A DNA stretch of 48,138 nucleotides from IMG/VR virus record IMGVR_UViG_3300010885_041302, positions 1-48,138 of that record. One strand, given 5' to 3'. A program made the translations under genes and the position numbers. This document shows, piece after piece, positions 1-5,096 of the stretch. The stretch's first letter is position 1. Every line of letters begins with the position of its first letter. The stretch is from a virus. The notes beneath the pieces were generated by a model, which saw only the letters and a program-made list of their open reading frames with translations, searched no databases and was not told where the DNA came from.

Positions 1-6
1 ATAAGG

Positions 7-34
7 AAGAGCTCTGTGATGGGCTCTTTTTTTT
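7..34 (+). terminator. Rho-independent terminator
   Basis: An 8-bp stem (7-14 with 21-28, one G-T pair) closes a six-base loop and runs into eight T residues (27-34). It would end transcription of a plus-strand gene lying left of the window. No coding sequence for that gene is visible here. Confidence 0.8.
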
Positions 35-50
35 CGTTATATCGGTGGCT

Positions 51-112
51 CTGTCTGGCTGTCTCTGGCTGTCTCTGGCTGTCTCTGGCTGTCTCTGGCT
101 GGCTGTCTCTGG
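51..112. repeat. 10-bp tandem repeat, GTCTCTGGCT units
   Basis: Four exact tandem copies of GTCTCTGGCT occupy 61-100. They are flanked by partial or shifted units at 51-60 and 101-112. The array lies between the terminator at 7-34 and the first promoter at 245. No spacer-repeat organisation and no convincing reading frame is seen. Further right, the 12-mer ATGGCTTATCGG occurs at 119-130 and again at 190-201. The role is unknown; slippage-generated repeat or a protein-binding array are both possible. Confidence 0.9.
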
Positions 113-244
113 TGCCATATGGCTTATCGGTGGTTGTTAATGTAAAAACTATTTTTCAGCTATAGCAAGATTTATTCTCCAGTGATATCAATGGCTTATC
201 GGACACGACCGAAATTCCTCAATGATATCAAGGGAAGATTTCCC

Positions 245-273
245 TTGACTTTATAACAAATCCCCGCTATACT
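245..273 (+). promoter_or_regulatory. Sigma70-type early promoter P1
   Basis: TTGACT (245-250), a 17-bp spacer and TATACT (268-273) form a near-consensus housekeeping promoter. The expected start of transcription is near 280, inside the ATGATGATG leader. A 7-bp hairpin, AAGGGAA (230-236) with TTCCCTT (240-246), overlaps the first bases of the -35 box. The upstream block with GAAATTCCTCAATGAT recurs before other promoters in this region. Confidence 0.88.
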
Positions 274-303
274 GATAATATGATGATGAATAAGGAAACG
301 AAA

Positions 304-528
304 ATGACCATGTTGACTATGTCCCAAGCGTTGGCTCTGCTCGCCAAAGCCGACTTCAAACCATTCACCCGAAACGATTGGTATGCGTTCTCTGGTTGTG
401 ATTCCGCCGACCCCATGATTTACTATGATGAGGTCGCAGGATTGACTATTATCCATGATGGTGAAGCAATTGACTTTATAGATGATGATGGTGAATCTAG
501 AGGTCAACTTAATTTAACAACTAACTAA
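304..528 (+). CDS. Small hypothetical early protein (74 aa)
   Basis: I do not recognise this protein. It is 74 residues, acidic toward the C-terminus (a run of Asp near residues 60-66), with no signal peptide, membrane segment or known motif. The start at 304 is chosen because AAGGAA at 292-297 sits seven bases upstream. An in-frame ATG triplet at 280 falls at the predicted transcription start, so an extended form is possible but has no ribosome site. It is the first gene of the P1 cassette, and the next gene follows after 10 bases. Confidence 0.7.
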   Translation: MTMLTMSQALALLAKADFKPFTRNDWYAFSGCDSADPMIYYDEVAGLTIIHDGEAIDFIDDDGESRGQLNLTTN

Positions 529-538
529 GGATTGTACA

Positions 539-907
539 ATGTCTACAAGATCAATGGTCGCCTTCGATAATACATCTGAAGTATTAGCTATGCGAGTACA
601 CTTCGATGGATATCTGACAGGTGTCGGACATACTTTGCTCCATTACTATACTACTATCGATAAAGTAGAAGATCTGATTGAGTGCGGATATATATCTTCT
701 TTGGAAACAGAGATACAGTATATTCCAAATAACCCAAGTGAACGTCCAGTAGTTCATAATAACGTGGAAGAACTGATTGCAGAGTTCAAAGATTCTGATG
801 CTGAGTATCTATATCTATTCAATGGATATGGATGGGAATACATGACTAGGGATATGGCTCGACTTTTGTTGCTTGTTCCCTCTGATGTGGATCGGTATAA
901 AAAATAA
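539..907 (+). CDS. Conserved phage protein, MSTRS family (122 aa)
   Basis: The protein begins MSTRSMVAF and carries HFDGYLTGVG, then HYYTT, DKVEDLIECG and ISSLE. This layout matches a small family common in large phages, whose members typically start MSTRSTIA, have an HWDGY motif and an SSL motif. No biochemical function is known to me. An AAGGA at 527-531 sits seven bases before the ATG. It is co-transcribed with the preceding gene from P1. The C-terminal half has LYLFNGYGWEYM, which also fits the family. The family assignment is from memory of the pattern, not from a search. Confidence 0.75.
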   Translation: MSTRSMVAFDNTSEVLAMRVHFDGYLTGVGHTLLHYYTTIDKVEDLIECGYISSLETEIQYIPNNPSERPVVHNNVEELIAEFKDSDAEYLYLFNGYGWEYMTRDMARLLLLVPSDVDRYKK

Positions 908-975
908 TTTCAGCTATAGCAATTTTTATTACCTAATCATTTCAAACACTTAATTGGTCGAAGCGAAATTCCTCA

Positions 976-996
976 ACGATTTCAATCGTCTTTTTT
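976..996 (+). terminator. Weak terminator-like hairpin upstream of P2
   Basis: ACGAT (976-980), loop TTCA, ATCGT (985-989), then C and six T residues (991-996). The stem is only 5 bp, so efficiency is uncertain. It lies directly upstream of the -35 box at 999, so it could end the P1 transcript just before P2 begins. Near-copies occur before P3 and P6. Confidence 0.4.
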
Positions 997-998
997 GC

Positions 999-1027
999 TT
1001 GACTTTTTGAAAATTTTAGGTTATTAT
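999..1027 (+). promoter_or_regulatory. Sigma70-type early promoter P2
   Basis: TTGACT (999-1004), 17-bp spacer and TATTAT (1022-1027). The spacer differs from the P1/P4/P6 spacer, but the region after the -10 (GATAATATGATG) and the upstream GAAATTCCTCAACGATTTCA block are shared. It drives the exported-protein gene at 1058. Confidence 0.8.
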
Positions 1028-1057
1028 GATAATATGATGTTTGATAAGGAAACAAAA

Positions 1058-1396
1058 ATGTTTAAGACTCTAATCGCCGCTACTCTCGCGCTCTCGGTAA
1101 CCGTCTCTGCCGCCCACGCCGAGGGTGGTGAACGCTATCACCATCGCCAGTTTAATGGCGGTCAGAGCGATAATGGAGGTGCGCTGATCGGTGGTTTAAT
1201 CGGCGGCATGATTCTCGGCGGTATGCTTAATCAGCAACGCCAGTATCCACAGCGCCAGTATATGCCAGCGCCGATGTATAACGACCCGATGTATGATGAA
1301 GATCAATACGTTACGCGATGCCGCTGGGTGCTCATTCAGGACGTCTATGGTCGTGAATATTCCCGCAAAGTCTGCCGGAACGAATTTGGTCAATGA
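1058..1396 (+). CDS. Exported glycine-zipper protein
   Basis: The 112-residue product has a textbook Sec signal peptide: MFKTL, a hydrophobic core ALSVTVS, and an AHA cleavage site at residues 19-21. After it come a His/Gln-rich stretch and a glycine zipper, GALIGGLIGGMILGGM (residues 41-56). A Tyr/Met/Pro-rich linker and a C-terminal domain with two cysteines (in TRCRW and KVCR) follow. Proteins of this layout in Gram-negative bacteria sit in the periplasm or outer membrane; the glycine zipper could insert in membrane. Codon use is more GC-rich than in late genes, suggesting acquisition from a host. A role in altering the host envelope is inference. Start at 1058 is set by AAGGA at 1047-1051. 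Confidence 0.75.
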   Translation: MFKTLIAATLALSVTVSAAHAEGGERYHHRQFNGGQSDNGGALIGGLIGGMILGGMLNQQRQYPQRQYMPAPMYNDPMYDEDQYVTRCRWVLIQDVYGREYSRKVCRNEFGQ

Positions 1397-1413
1397 TTTC
1401 AATCGTCTTTTTT
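1393..1413 (+). terminator. Weak terminator-like hairpin upstream of P3
   Basis: ATGAT (1393-1397), loop TTCA, ATCGT (1402-1406), C and six T residues (1408-1413). The 5-bp stem includes one T-G pair. The stop codon of the preceding gene (1394-1396) lies inside it. It abuts the P3 -35 box. Confidence 0.4.
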
Positions 1414-1415
1414 CC

Positions 1416-1444
1416 TTGACTTTATAACAAAAGTCAGGTATGAT
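1416..1444 (+). promoter_or_regulatory. Sigma70-type early promoter P3
   Basis: TTGACT (1416-1421), 17-bp spacer, TATGAT (1439-1444). The first ten spacer bases, TTATAACAAA, are shared with P1, P4 and P6. The leader ATGATGTTTGATAAGGAAAC is nearly identical to that of P2. Confidence 0.85.
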
Positions 1445-1474
1445 GATAATATGATGTTTGATAAGGAAACAAAA

Positions 1475-1606
1475 ATGTTAGATACGGTTACTCGCCTCGG
1501 TCACGGTCTTGATGTCGTGTTCTTTGTATATGCTCCCTGGATTGAGGTGGGCTTCGGCGTACTCGCTATGTGCGCCATATTGGAATTTGTAATGGAGAAG
1601 AAATAA
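1475..1606 (+). CDS. Small hydrophobic protein, probable single membrane helix (43 aa)
   Basis: ATG at 1475 lies behind AAGGAAA (1463-1469) and gives a 43-residue product ending EKK. Residues about 12-39 are hydrophobic, including VVFFVYAPWIEVGFGVLAM, consistent with one membrane span, with a charged C-terminus. It is missed by length-filtered gene calls but has the same promoter, leader and ribosome site as its neighbours. Its TAA overlaps the ATG of the next gene (TAATG), so translation is probably coupled. Function unknown; an inner-membrane effector is one possibility. Confidence 0.65.
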   Translation: MLDTVTRLGHGLDVVFFVYAPWIEVGFGVLAMCAILEFVMEKK

Positions 1607-1887
1607 TGCGTGGTATGGATCTTATTATAACAGATGCGATGGGCATCTACATCCCGAAGATCTTCGCTGATGGATACGAGTGGGAGGGCATCTCAGAAGA
1701 GGATCGTACGATTCTTAGGAGTGGTCCCGATCACGAGCACTACTGGGAAGCTTGGGATGATGTGATCTCGACTGCTCGTTACACAGATCAGCACGGTCAT
1801 GTGTGGCAGTTATATCAGGATGGCGATCTGTTCGCTGCCTGTTGGGAATTAATTGATGAAGCTCGTGAGGAGAAGTTCTATGATTGA
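1606..1887 (+). CDS. Hypothetical acidic protein (93 aa)
   Basis: Not recognised. The product begins MRGMDLIITDAMG, is rich in Asp, Glu, Trp and His, and has no membrane segment or signal peptide. The start at 1606 overlaps the preceding stop by one base and has GGAG at 1594-1597 eight bases upstream. Upstream in-frame codons are coding in another frame and are not needed. The C-terminus overlaps the next gene by eight bases. The overlapping arrangement suggests a three-gene unit driven by P3. Confidence 0.7.
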   Translation: MRGMDLIITDAMGIYIPKIFADGYEWEGISEEDRTILRSGPDHEHYWEAWDDVISTARYTDQHGHVWQLYQDGDLFAACWELIDEAREEKFYD

Positions 1888-2314
1888 TACAGTTACGCTT
1901 CCTGCTGGTAAATATCTCATTGGTGATCTCTGCTATCGCGATGGTGAAGTCTGGGAACAGATGATTGACAATATCGATGGCAAGGTTCATACACTTCGCT
2001 CTGGACGTCAGTATGTCATCTTGGACACTGCCTATGGTGATGGTACGTATTACGATTTCGACAACAATTCATATTGGGTCGACTCTGGTACTATCGGTAT
2101 CATGAAGTGGGATGGTCCAGATATGCAAGAAGCAATGGGTCGCACGTTTGATTTCAATTCAGATTTCGCTGTCTTCGAAGATGGTGGCGATCTTCACTTC
2201 GGTGCAATAGTAATCGAAACGGATCATCAGGATGAGGAAACGGATATGGACGATGGCTATGATCATGGTCCGACCGAGTATCAGGAGTGGCACGATTACG
2301 ATGCCGACTGCTAA
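1880..2314 (+). CDS. Conserved phage protein with LPAGKYLIGDLCY motif (144 aa)
   Basis: The N-terminus contains LPAGKYLIGDLCY, followed by TAYGDGTY and YWVDSGTIGI. This order of motifs recurs in a family of small phage and bacterial proteins of unknown function that I recognise by pattern. The C-terminal 30 residues are strongly acidic (DHQDEETDMDDGYD). Start at 1880 is chosen because GAGGAGAAG (1867-1875) precedes it and the ATG overlaps the preceding stop. It is the last gene of the P3 cassette. No catalytic residues can be assigned. Confidence 0.72.
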   Translation: MIDTVTLPAGKYLIGDLCYRDGEVWEQMIDNIDGKVHTLRSGRQYVILDTAYGDGTYYDFDNNSYWVDSGTIGIMKWDGPDMQEAMGRTFDFNSDFAVFEDGGDLHFGAIVIETDHQDEETDMDDGYDHGPTEYQEWHDYDADC

Positions 2315-2391
2315 CCCATTGATGAAACTTTGTTCTTCAATCATTTCAAGGACTTAGGAAATTCCTCAACGATTTCAACGGAAGATTCTCC

Positions 2392-2420
2392 TTGACTTTA
2401 TAACAAATGTGGGCTATACT
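2392..2420 (+). promoter_or_regulatory. Sigma70-type early promoter P4
   Basis: TTGACT (2392-2397), 17-bp spacer, TATACT (2415-2420). The spacer is base-for-base the same as that of P6 at 3881-3897. The upstream block GAAATTCCTCAACGATTTCA is shared with P2. The leader ATGATGATGAATAAGGAA matches P1. Confidence 0.88.
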
Positions 2421-2450
2421 GATAATATGATGATGAATAAGGAACTACGA

Positions 2451-2654
2451 ATGACCGATTTGAAATTTGATGCCGCCATCGGCAACATCTTGAATGCCGA
2501 CCCTGTGCTCTATACCAGCTTTCGGCTCGGTACATTAAAACAGGCTAGGGACGAGCTCTTGGAGAGTGCCTATATGCATTCGGAGCTCGCTCGCATCGAC
2601 GACGAGATTAAATTTCTCGAGCACTTAATTACTCTACTGAAGAAAGATAACTGA
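2451..2654 (+). CDS. Hypothetical helical protein (67 aa)
   Basis: Not recognised. The sequence is mostly helix-forming, with heptad-like spacing in the C-terminal half (RIDDEIKFLEHLITLLKK). The start at 2451 has AAGGA at 2439-2443. It is first in the P4 cassette and is followed with no gap by a second small helical protein (TGA then ATG). The two could interact, but that is inference from adjacency only. Confidence 0.7.
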   Translation: MTDLKFDAAIGNILNADPVLYTSFRLGTLKQARDELLESAYMHSELARIDDEIKFLEHLITLLKKDN

Positions 2655-2858
2655 ATGACAAATTTAGAATACGATGCTGTCCTCGCCACTATCGAGGAAA
2701 TGCAGTACGTACTCGAGCGGAAGGTAGAATGGTCGTTGACCGACGATGCCTTGACGCCCTACGAGAAGGTAAAAGAAAAAGTCGGAGCTGCACAGGTAGC
2801 TTTGAACGATCTATATGTTTATGTTATGAACGCACAATGGGAAAATGCAAATGACTGA
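2655..2858 (+). CDS. Hypothetical helical protein (67 aa)
   Basis: Not recognised. The product is a 67-residue soluble, mostly helical acidic protein starting MTNLEYDAVLATIEEM. Its ATG follows the preceding TGA directly, so translation is probably coupled; no separate strong ribosome site is seen. Its size and N-terminal pattern (MT-L-x-D/Y-A) resemble the gene before it, so an old duplication is possible but the similarity is too weak to claim. Confidence 0.68.
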   Translation: MTNLEYDAVLATIEEMQYVLERKVEWSLTDDALTPYEKVKEKVGAAQVALNDLYVYVMNAQWENAND

Positions 2859-3162
2859 TATTCACTCCACCCTTAAATTCGTTTCGCTCGATGCTACTCA
2901 TGATGATATTAATCGTGTTATCGCAGCCATTAAGTATCGGCGTGCAGAGCTAGCTCGCAAAGCCAAGCGTGCTCTTGATGTCGGACAGAACGTGAAGTTC
3001 TCCTCGCGAGGTGTCACCTATCAGGGTGTCATCAAGTCCATGAAGGTAAAGAAAGCTGTCGTGGAATGCAACGTTCCAGGTGTTGCATATGACTCCAAGA
3101 TGCGTCGAGTTCCCAACACAATCTCCTACAACGTCCCACTCGATATGTTGGAAGCTGCATAA
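2851..3162 (+). CDS. Conserved small phage protein with KVKFSSRG-type domain (103 aa)
   Basis: The N-terminal half is a basic helix (IKYRRAELARKAKRAL) and the C-terminal half has GQNVKFSSRGVTYQGVI, KKAVVE and NVPLDMLE. The second half looks like a small beta-barrel of the sort found in many T4-like and marine phages, often annotated hypothetical; nucleic-acid binding is plausible from the basic charge. ATG 2851 is preferred to ATG 2845 because GGGA at 2839-2842 is at correct spacing only for 2851. It overlaps the preceding gene by eight bases. Confidence 0.72.
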   Translation: MTDIHSTLKFVSLDATHDDINRVIAAIKYRRAELARKAKRALDVGQNVKFSSRGVTYQGVIKSMKVKKAVVECNVPGVAYDSKMRRVPNTISYNVPLDMLEAA

Positions 3163-3170
3163 GATTGTGC

Positions 3171-3199
3171 TTGACTTACAACAGCATCTACGTTATAAT
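3171..3199 (+). promoter_or_regulatory. Sigma70-type promoter P5
   Basis: TTGACT (3171-3176), 17-bp spacer, TATAAT (3194-3199), which is a consensus -10. Its spacer and leader differ from the repeated module of P1-P4 and P6, so it is an independent promoter. It lies nine bases after the stop of the preceding gene. Confidence 0.88.
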
Positions 3200-3229
3200 C
3201 ATATTGTGAACAGGAAAAGGAATACGGAA

Positions 3230-3691
3230 ATGGTTACACAAGCTTGGGGCTCGAAGAAAGCACACATCCTTTCTATCATGAAAGCCAATGAAGGTAAGCC
3301 CGATATTGAAGTCTGCCAGCTGATTGCTGAAGGATTAGGATACACACTGGCTCGTGCGAAGCGTTCGTTCAAGCACTATGGAATGCCAGAACATGCCAAG
3401 GATCGTGGTGTGAAGGTAGCCAAGACAAAAGAAGTCAAAGGCAAGACACAGATCGAGAAGCTATTGGCTGGCACCGAGAAGCTGACAAAGCGTGGTAACG
3501 ATGCCATCAAGGAAAAGAATCTCAACCTAATGAAATTCGTTGGTGGCAATCTAGGTAAGCCGAAGCATGATGCATCTACTGCAGACATGAAGCGTCTTAA
3601 AGAAATGGCAGACTTCGAGGCTGCACTGGAAGCTGAGGACGCACGGTCGTTTGTGCCGAAGTTCCTCCACAAAGAGTTGGGGCTCGTCTAA
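3230..3691 (+). CDS. Hypothetical basic protein, possible N-terminal helix-turn-helix (153 aa)
   Basis: Not recognised. The first ~55 residues (KKAHILSIMKANEG, VCQLIAEGLGYTLARAKRSF) have the spacing of a helix-turn-helix-like domain: helix, turn around LGY, then a basic helix. The middle is Lys-rich and helical, and the C-terminus is acidic-helical. DNA binding and regulation would fit, but no family match is claimed. AAGGAA at 3217-3222 supports ATG 3230. The stop overlaps the next start (TAATG). Confidence 0.68.
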   Translation: MVTQAWGSKKAHILSIMKANEGKPDIEVCQLIAEGLGYTLARAKRSFKHYGMPEHAKDRGVKVAKTKEVKGKTQIEKLLAGTEKLTKRGNDAIKEKNLNLMKFVGGNLGKPKHDASTADMKRLKEMADFEAALEAEDARSFVPKFLHKELGLV

Positions 3692-3855
3692 TGGAGCTCC
3701 TTCCACTCGTGTCAGCCTATTGTCGGGCGAAGAATCTGGACTACAGACTGTATCTGTCTGGACTATTCCACAACGTGACCGAGAAGAATATTCCGGTCAA
3801 TTTCATCGCGAATCTAACTCGACATCACAGAATTCTGCTAGAAAAAACTCAATGA
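3691..3855 (+). CDS. Hypothetical small protein (54 aa)
   Basis: An uninterrupted 54-codon frame starts at 3691, overlapping the preceding TAA, and ends at TGA 3853-3855. The product begins MELLPLVSAYCRAKNLDYRL and ends RILLEKTQ. The coding frame fills the space up to the next terminator/promoter, which supports it as a real, translationally coupled gene. No strong ribosome site of its own is present. No motif is recognised. Confidence 0.55.
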   Translation: MELLPLVSAYCRAKNLDYRLYLSGLFHNVTEKNIPVNFIANLTRHHRILLEKTQ

Positions 3856-3872
3856 TTTCAATCGTCTTTTTT
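3852..3872 (+). terminator. Weak terminator-like hairpin upstream of P6
   Basis: ATGAT (3852-3856), loop TTCA, ATCGT (3861-3865), C, six T residues (3867-3872). This matches the element before P3 over the whole hairpin. The preceding stop codon lies within it. Confidence 0.4.
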
Positions 3873-3874
3873 CC

Positions 3875-3903
3875 TTGACTTTATAACAAATGTGGGCTAT
3901 ACT
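3875..3903 (+). promoter_or_regulatory. Sigma70-type early promoter P6
   Basis: TTGACT (3875-3880), 17-bp spacer identical to P4, TATACT (3898-3903). It continues into the common GATAATATGATGAT leader. It drives the gene at 3937. Confidence 0.88.
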
Positions 3904-3936
3904 GATAATATGATGATTAACGAAAAAGGAAACGAT

Positions 3937-4152
3937 ATGAACTACCTCGCCGCTCTCCCCACCGCCGACCTCGTGTCCGATCTCTCTGAGGCTCTTCGCG
4001 ACGTTTCGTACTACACCAACGTCTTCCCACACCACGATGCCGCTCGCCGTGCCGCCTACCTCGCCCGAGACATCGAGGCTGAACTCGCGACTCGTGAGCA
4101 GGATCCGTGGACCACTGATGCGGATCGGCGTTATTTCGAAGGAGCCAATTGA
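3937..4152 (+). CDS. Hypothetical small protein (71 aa)
   Basis: Not recognised. The product starts MNYLAALPTADLVSDLSEAL and is rich in Ala, Asp and Arg, with GC-rich codons unlike the late genes. No membrane segment is seen. The start at 3937 follows AAAAAGGAAAC (ribosome site AAGGA at 3926-3930). An upstream in-frame ATGATG at 3910 lies at the predicted transcription start. First gene of the P6 cassette. Confidence 0.68.
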   Translation: MNYLAALPTADLVSDLSEALRDVSYYTNVFPHHDAARRAAYLARDIEAELATREQDPWTTDADRRYFEGAN

Positions 4153-4153
4153 T

Positions 4154-4276
4154 ATGACTACATGGGAATGGAATACCATCGTCCAGTTTGATATTAAAAC
4201 TGGTAAAATTTACATCGAAGGCATTGAGGTCTATTATGACCGTGCCAACGAAATTTATCGTCCACTGGGGAAATGA
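4154..4276 (+). CDS. Hypothetical small protein (40 aa)
   Basis: A 40-codon frame from ATG 4154, with AAGGAG at 4138-4144 upstream and one base after the preceding stop. The product (MTTWEWNTIVQFDIKTGKIY...) is predicted to be mostly beta-strand, with alternating hydrophobic residues. It ends at TGA 4274-4276, three bases before the next start. Function unknown. Confidence 0.6.
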   Translation: MTTWEWNTIVQFDIKTGKIYIEGIEVYYDRANEIYRPLGK

Positions 4277-4279
4277 GAT

Positions 4280-4561
4280 ATGATTAAGATTGACAACTAC
4301 GATTTTGAACGCACTGCCAAAGCAGTATATGCCATGAACCCATGCATGCATGATATGTTCGATGATTGGCAAGGTCTCCGTTCTTGGATGGAGTCATTGG
4401 CATATAAGATGGAAGATACGATCAGCCTCTCGACTGGTGGGTTCCAGCTGACAGCATTCCCTACTACCGAAGGTCGTATGGTTCGTGCTAGTGTTTCAGC
4501 CTATACAGCATTGAGGTATGTTGAGTCGGTACAGGCTATGGATTTGAAGGAGGCTGCATAA
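4280..4561 (+). CDS. Hypothetical protein (93 aa)
   Basis: Not recognised. The protein starts MIKIDNYDFERTAKAVYAMN and has no signal peptide or transmembrane span. GGGGAAATGAG just upstream can serve as the ribosome site. Its TAA overlaps the following ATG. It belongs to the P6 cassette, in which four genes are packed end to end. Confidence 0.68.
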   Translation: MIKIDNYDFERTAKAVYAMNPCMHDMFDDWQGLRSWMESLAYKMEDTISLSTGGFQLTAFPTTEGRMVRASVSAYTALRYVESVQAMDLKEAA

Positions 4562-4782
4562 TGTTTAATCAGGTAAATATCGATGATTTGTTGGAAGCAT
4601 TGGAAGATCGGGATGATATCGTTAGCATTGCTGCTGTGGTGGCAATTAAGGAAATGGCTTCCATGTTGAAGGAGATCGTTTCACAGTGCGATCAGGGTGG
4701 TGAGAATGGTAAGATATTTTCACGTGATTCGTGCATTGAGCGTGCTCGTACATTGCCATTTGTACATAAAAAAACAATTTGA
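4561..4782 (+). CDS. Hypothetical acidic helical protein (73 aa)
   Basis: Not recognised. The first 40 residues form an acidic amphipathic helix (IDDLLEALEDRDDIVSIAAV). GAAGGAGG at 4548-4555 supports the start. The last eight codons and the stop lie inside the 66-bp direct repeat at 4755-4820, and the stop TGA is part of the -35 box of P7. The C-terminus may therefore have been replaced when the repeat arose. Confidence 0.68.
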   Translation: MFNQVNIDDLLEALEDRDDIVSIAAVVAIKEMASMLKEIVSQCDQGGENGKIFSRDSCIERARTLPFVHKKTI

Positions 4783-4820
4783 CTTAATGTCAAAACAGAC
4801 GTAATATAATAATATGATGA
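4755..4820 (+). repeat. 66-bp direct repeat, left copy (promoter-containing)
   Basis: Positions 4755-4820 are identical base-for-base to 5082-5147, at an offset of 327 bp. The repeat contains the promoter (TTGACT at 4779), an operator-like inverted repeat TTTGAC/GTCAAA (4778-4783 and 4789-4794), and the ATGATGA leader. The identity stops abruptly at both ends. The two copies bracket the ArfA-like gene and the 52-residue gene. Confidence 0.95.
4779..4807 (+). promoter_or_regulatory. Sigma70-type promoter P7 with operator-like palindrome
   Basis: TTGACT (4779-4784), 17-bp spacer, TAATAT (4802-4807). TATAAT at 4805-4810 is an alternative -10 but with a 20-bp spacer. The -35 box is half of an inverted repeat, TTTGAC-TTAAT-GTCAAA. 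The predicted start near 4814 coincides with the ATGATG of the next gene. Confidence 0.75.
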
Positions 4821-4963
4821 AAATTGTTCACAAATCTGCATCCGCAAAAGCACTGGCTGATCGTAAATATCACCAGCGTATCGTGTTGTCTAAAAAGGGT
4901 CGCGGTTCCTATAACCGTAAACGTATGGAGAACTACAATGATCACTGCAAAAACAATGGTTGA
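4817..4963 (+). CDS. arfA: ArfA-like ribosome-rescue factor
   Basis: The 48-residue basic product contains DRKYHQRIVLSKKGRGSYNRK. This aligns with the conserved core of bacterial ArfA (E. coli: [21 protein letters not shown]), including Gln-Arg, Lys-Lys-Gly, Gly-Ser-Tyr and Arg-Lys in register. ArfA enters the empty mRNA channel of ribosomes stalled on broken mRNA and recruits RF2 for release. The start could be 4814 or 4817. No ribosome site lies upstream, and P7 would begin the mRNA at about the ATG, so it may be leaderless. Unlike E. coli arfA, the frame has a normal stop. Its end overlaps the next gene by 26 bases. The identification is by motif only. Confidence 0.6.
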   Translation: MKIVHKSASAKALADRKYHQRIVLSKKGRGSYNRKRMENYNDHCKNNG

Positions 4964-5096
4964 TCTCAAAAAGAAAATATACAAGCGCGAAGGATGGACA
5001 CGCACTTCCGGTGAAAGCGAAGCCAAACGCATCAAAAGCGCATATATAATCACAATGGACGTTAAAAAAAATCACTGGAAAGCCATTTGTACATAA
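4938..5096 (+). CDS. Hypothetical basic protein (52 aa)
   Basis: ATG 4938 has GGAG at 4927-4930, seven bases upstream, and overlaps the end of the ArfA-like gene. The product contains YKREGWTRTSGESEAKRIKS and ends HWKAICT. It is basic and lacks membrane segments. Its last codons and stop lie in the right copy of the 66-bp repeat. The shared transcript with the ArfA-like gene suggests expression at the same time, but the function is not recognised. Confidence 0.65.
   Translation: MITAKTMVDLKKKIYKREGWTRTSGESEAKRIKSAYIITMDVKKNHWKAICT

Noticed and set aside
51-112. Possible CRISPR array
   Set aside because: Units are contiguous 10-mers without spacers, and no cas genes are present.
196-507. Minus-strand 103-codon frame over the first early gene
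   Set aside because: It is antisense to a promoter-backed plus-strand gene, has no ribosome site, and reads through the repeated leader.
4805-4810. TATAAT as the -10 of P7
   Set aside because: The spacer to TTGACT would be 20 bp; TAATAT at 4802-4807 gives the 17 bp used by every other promoter here.
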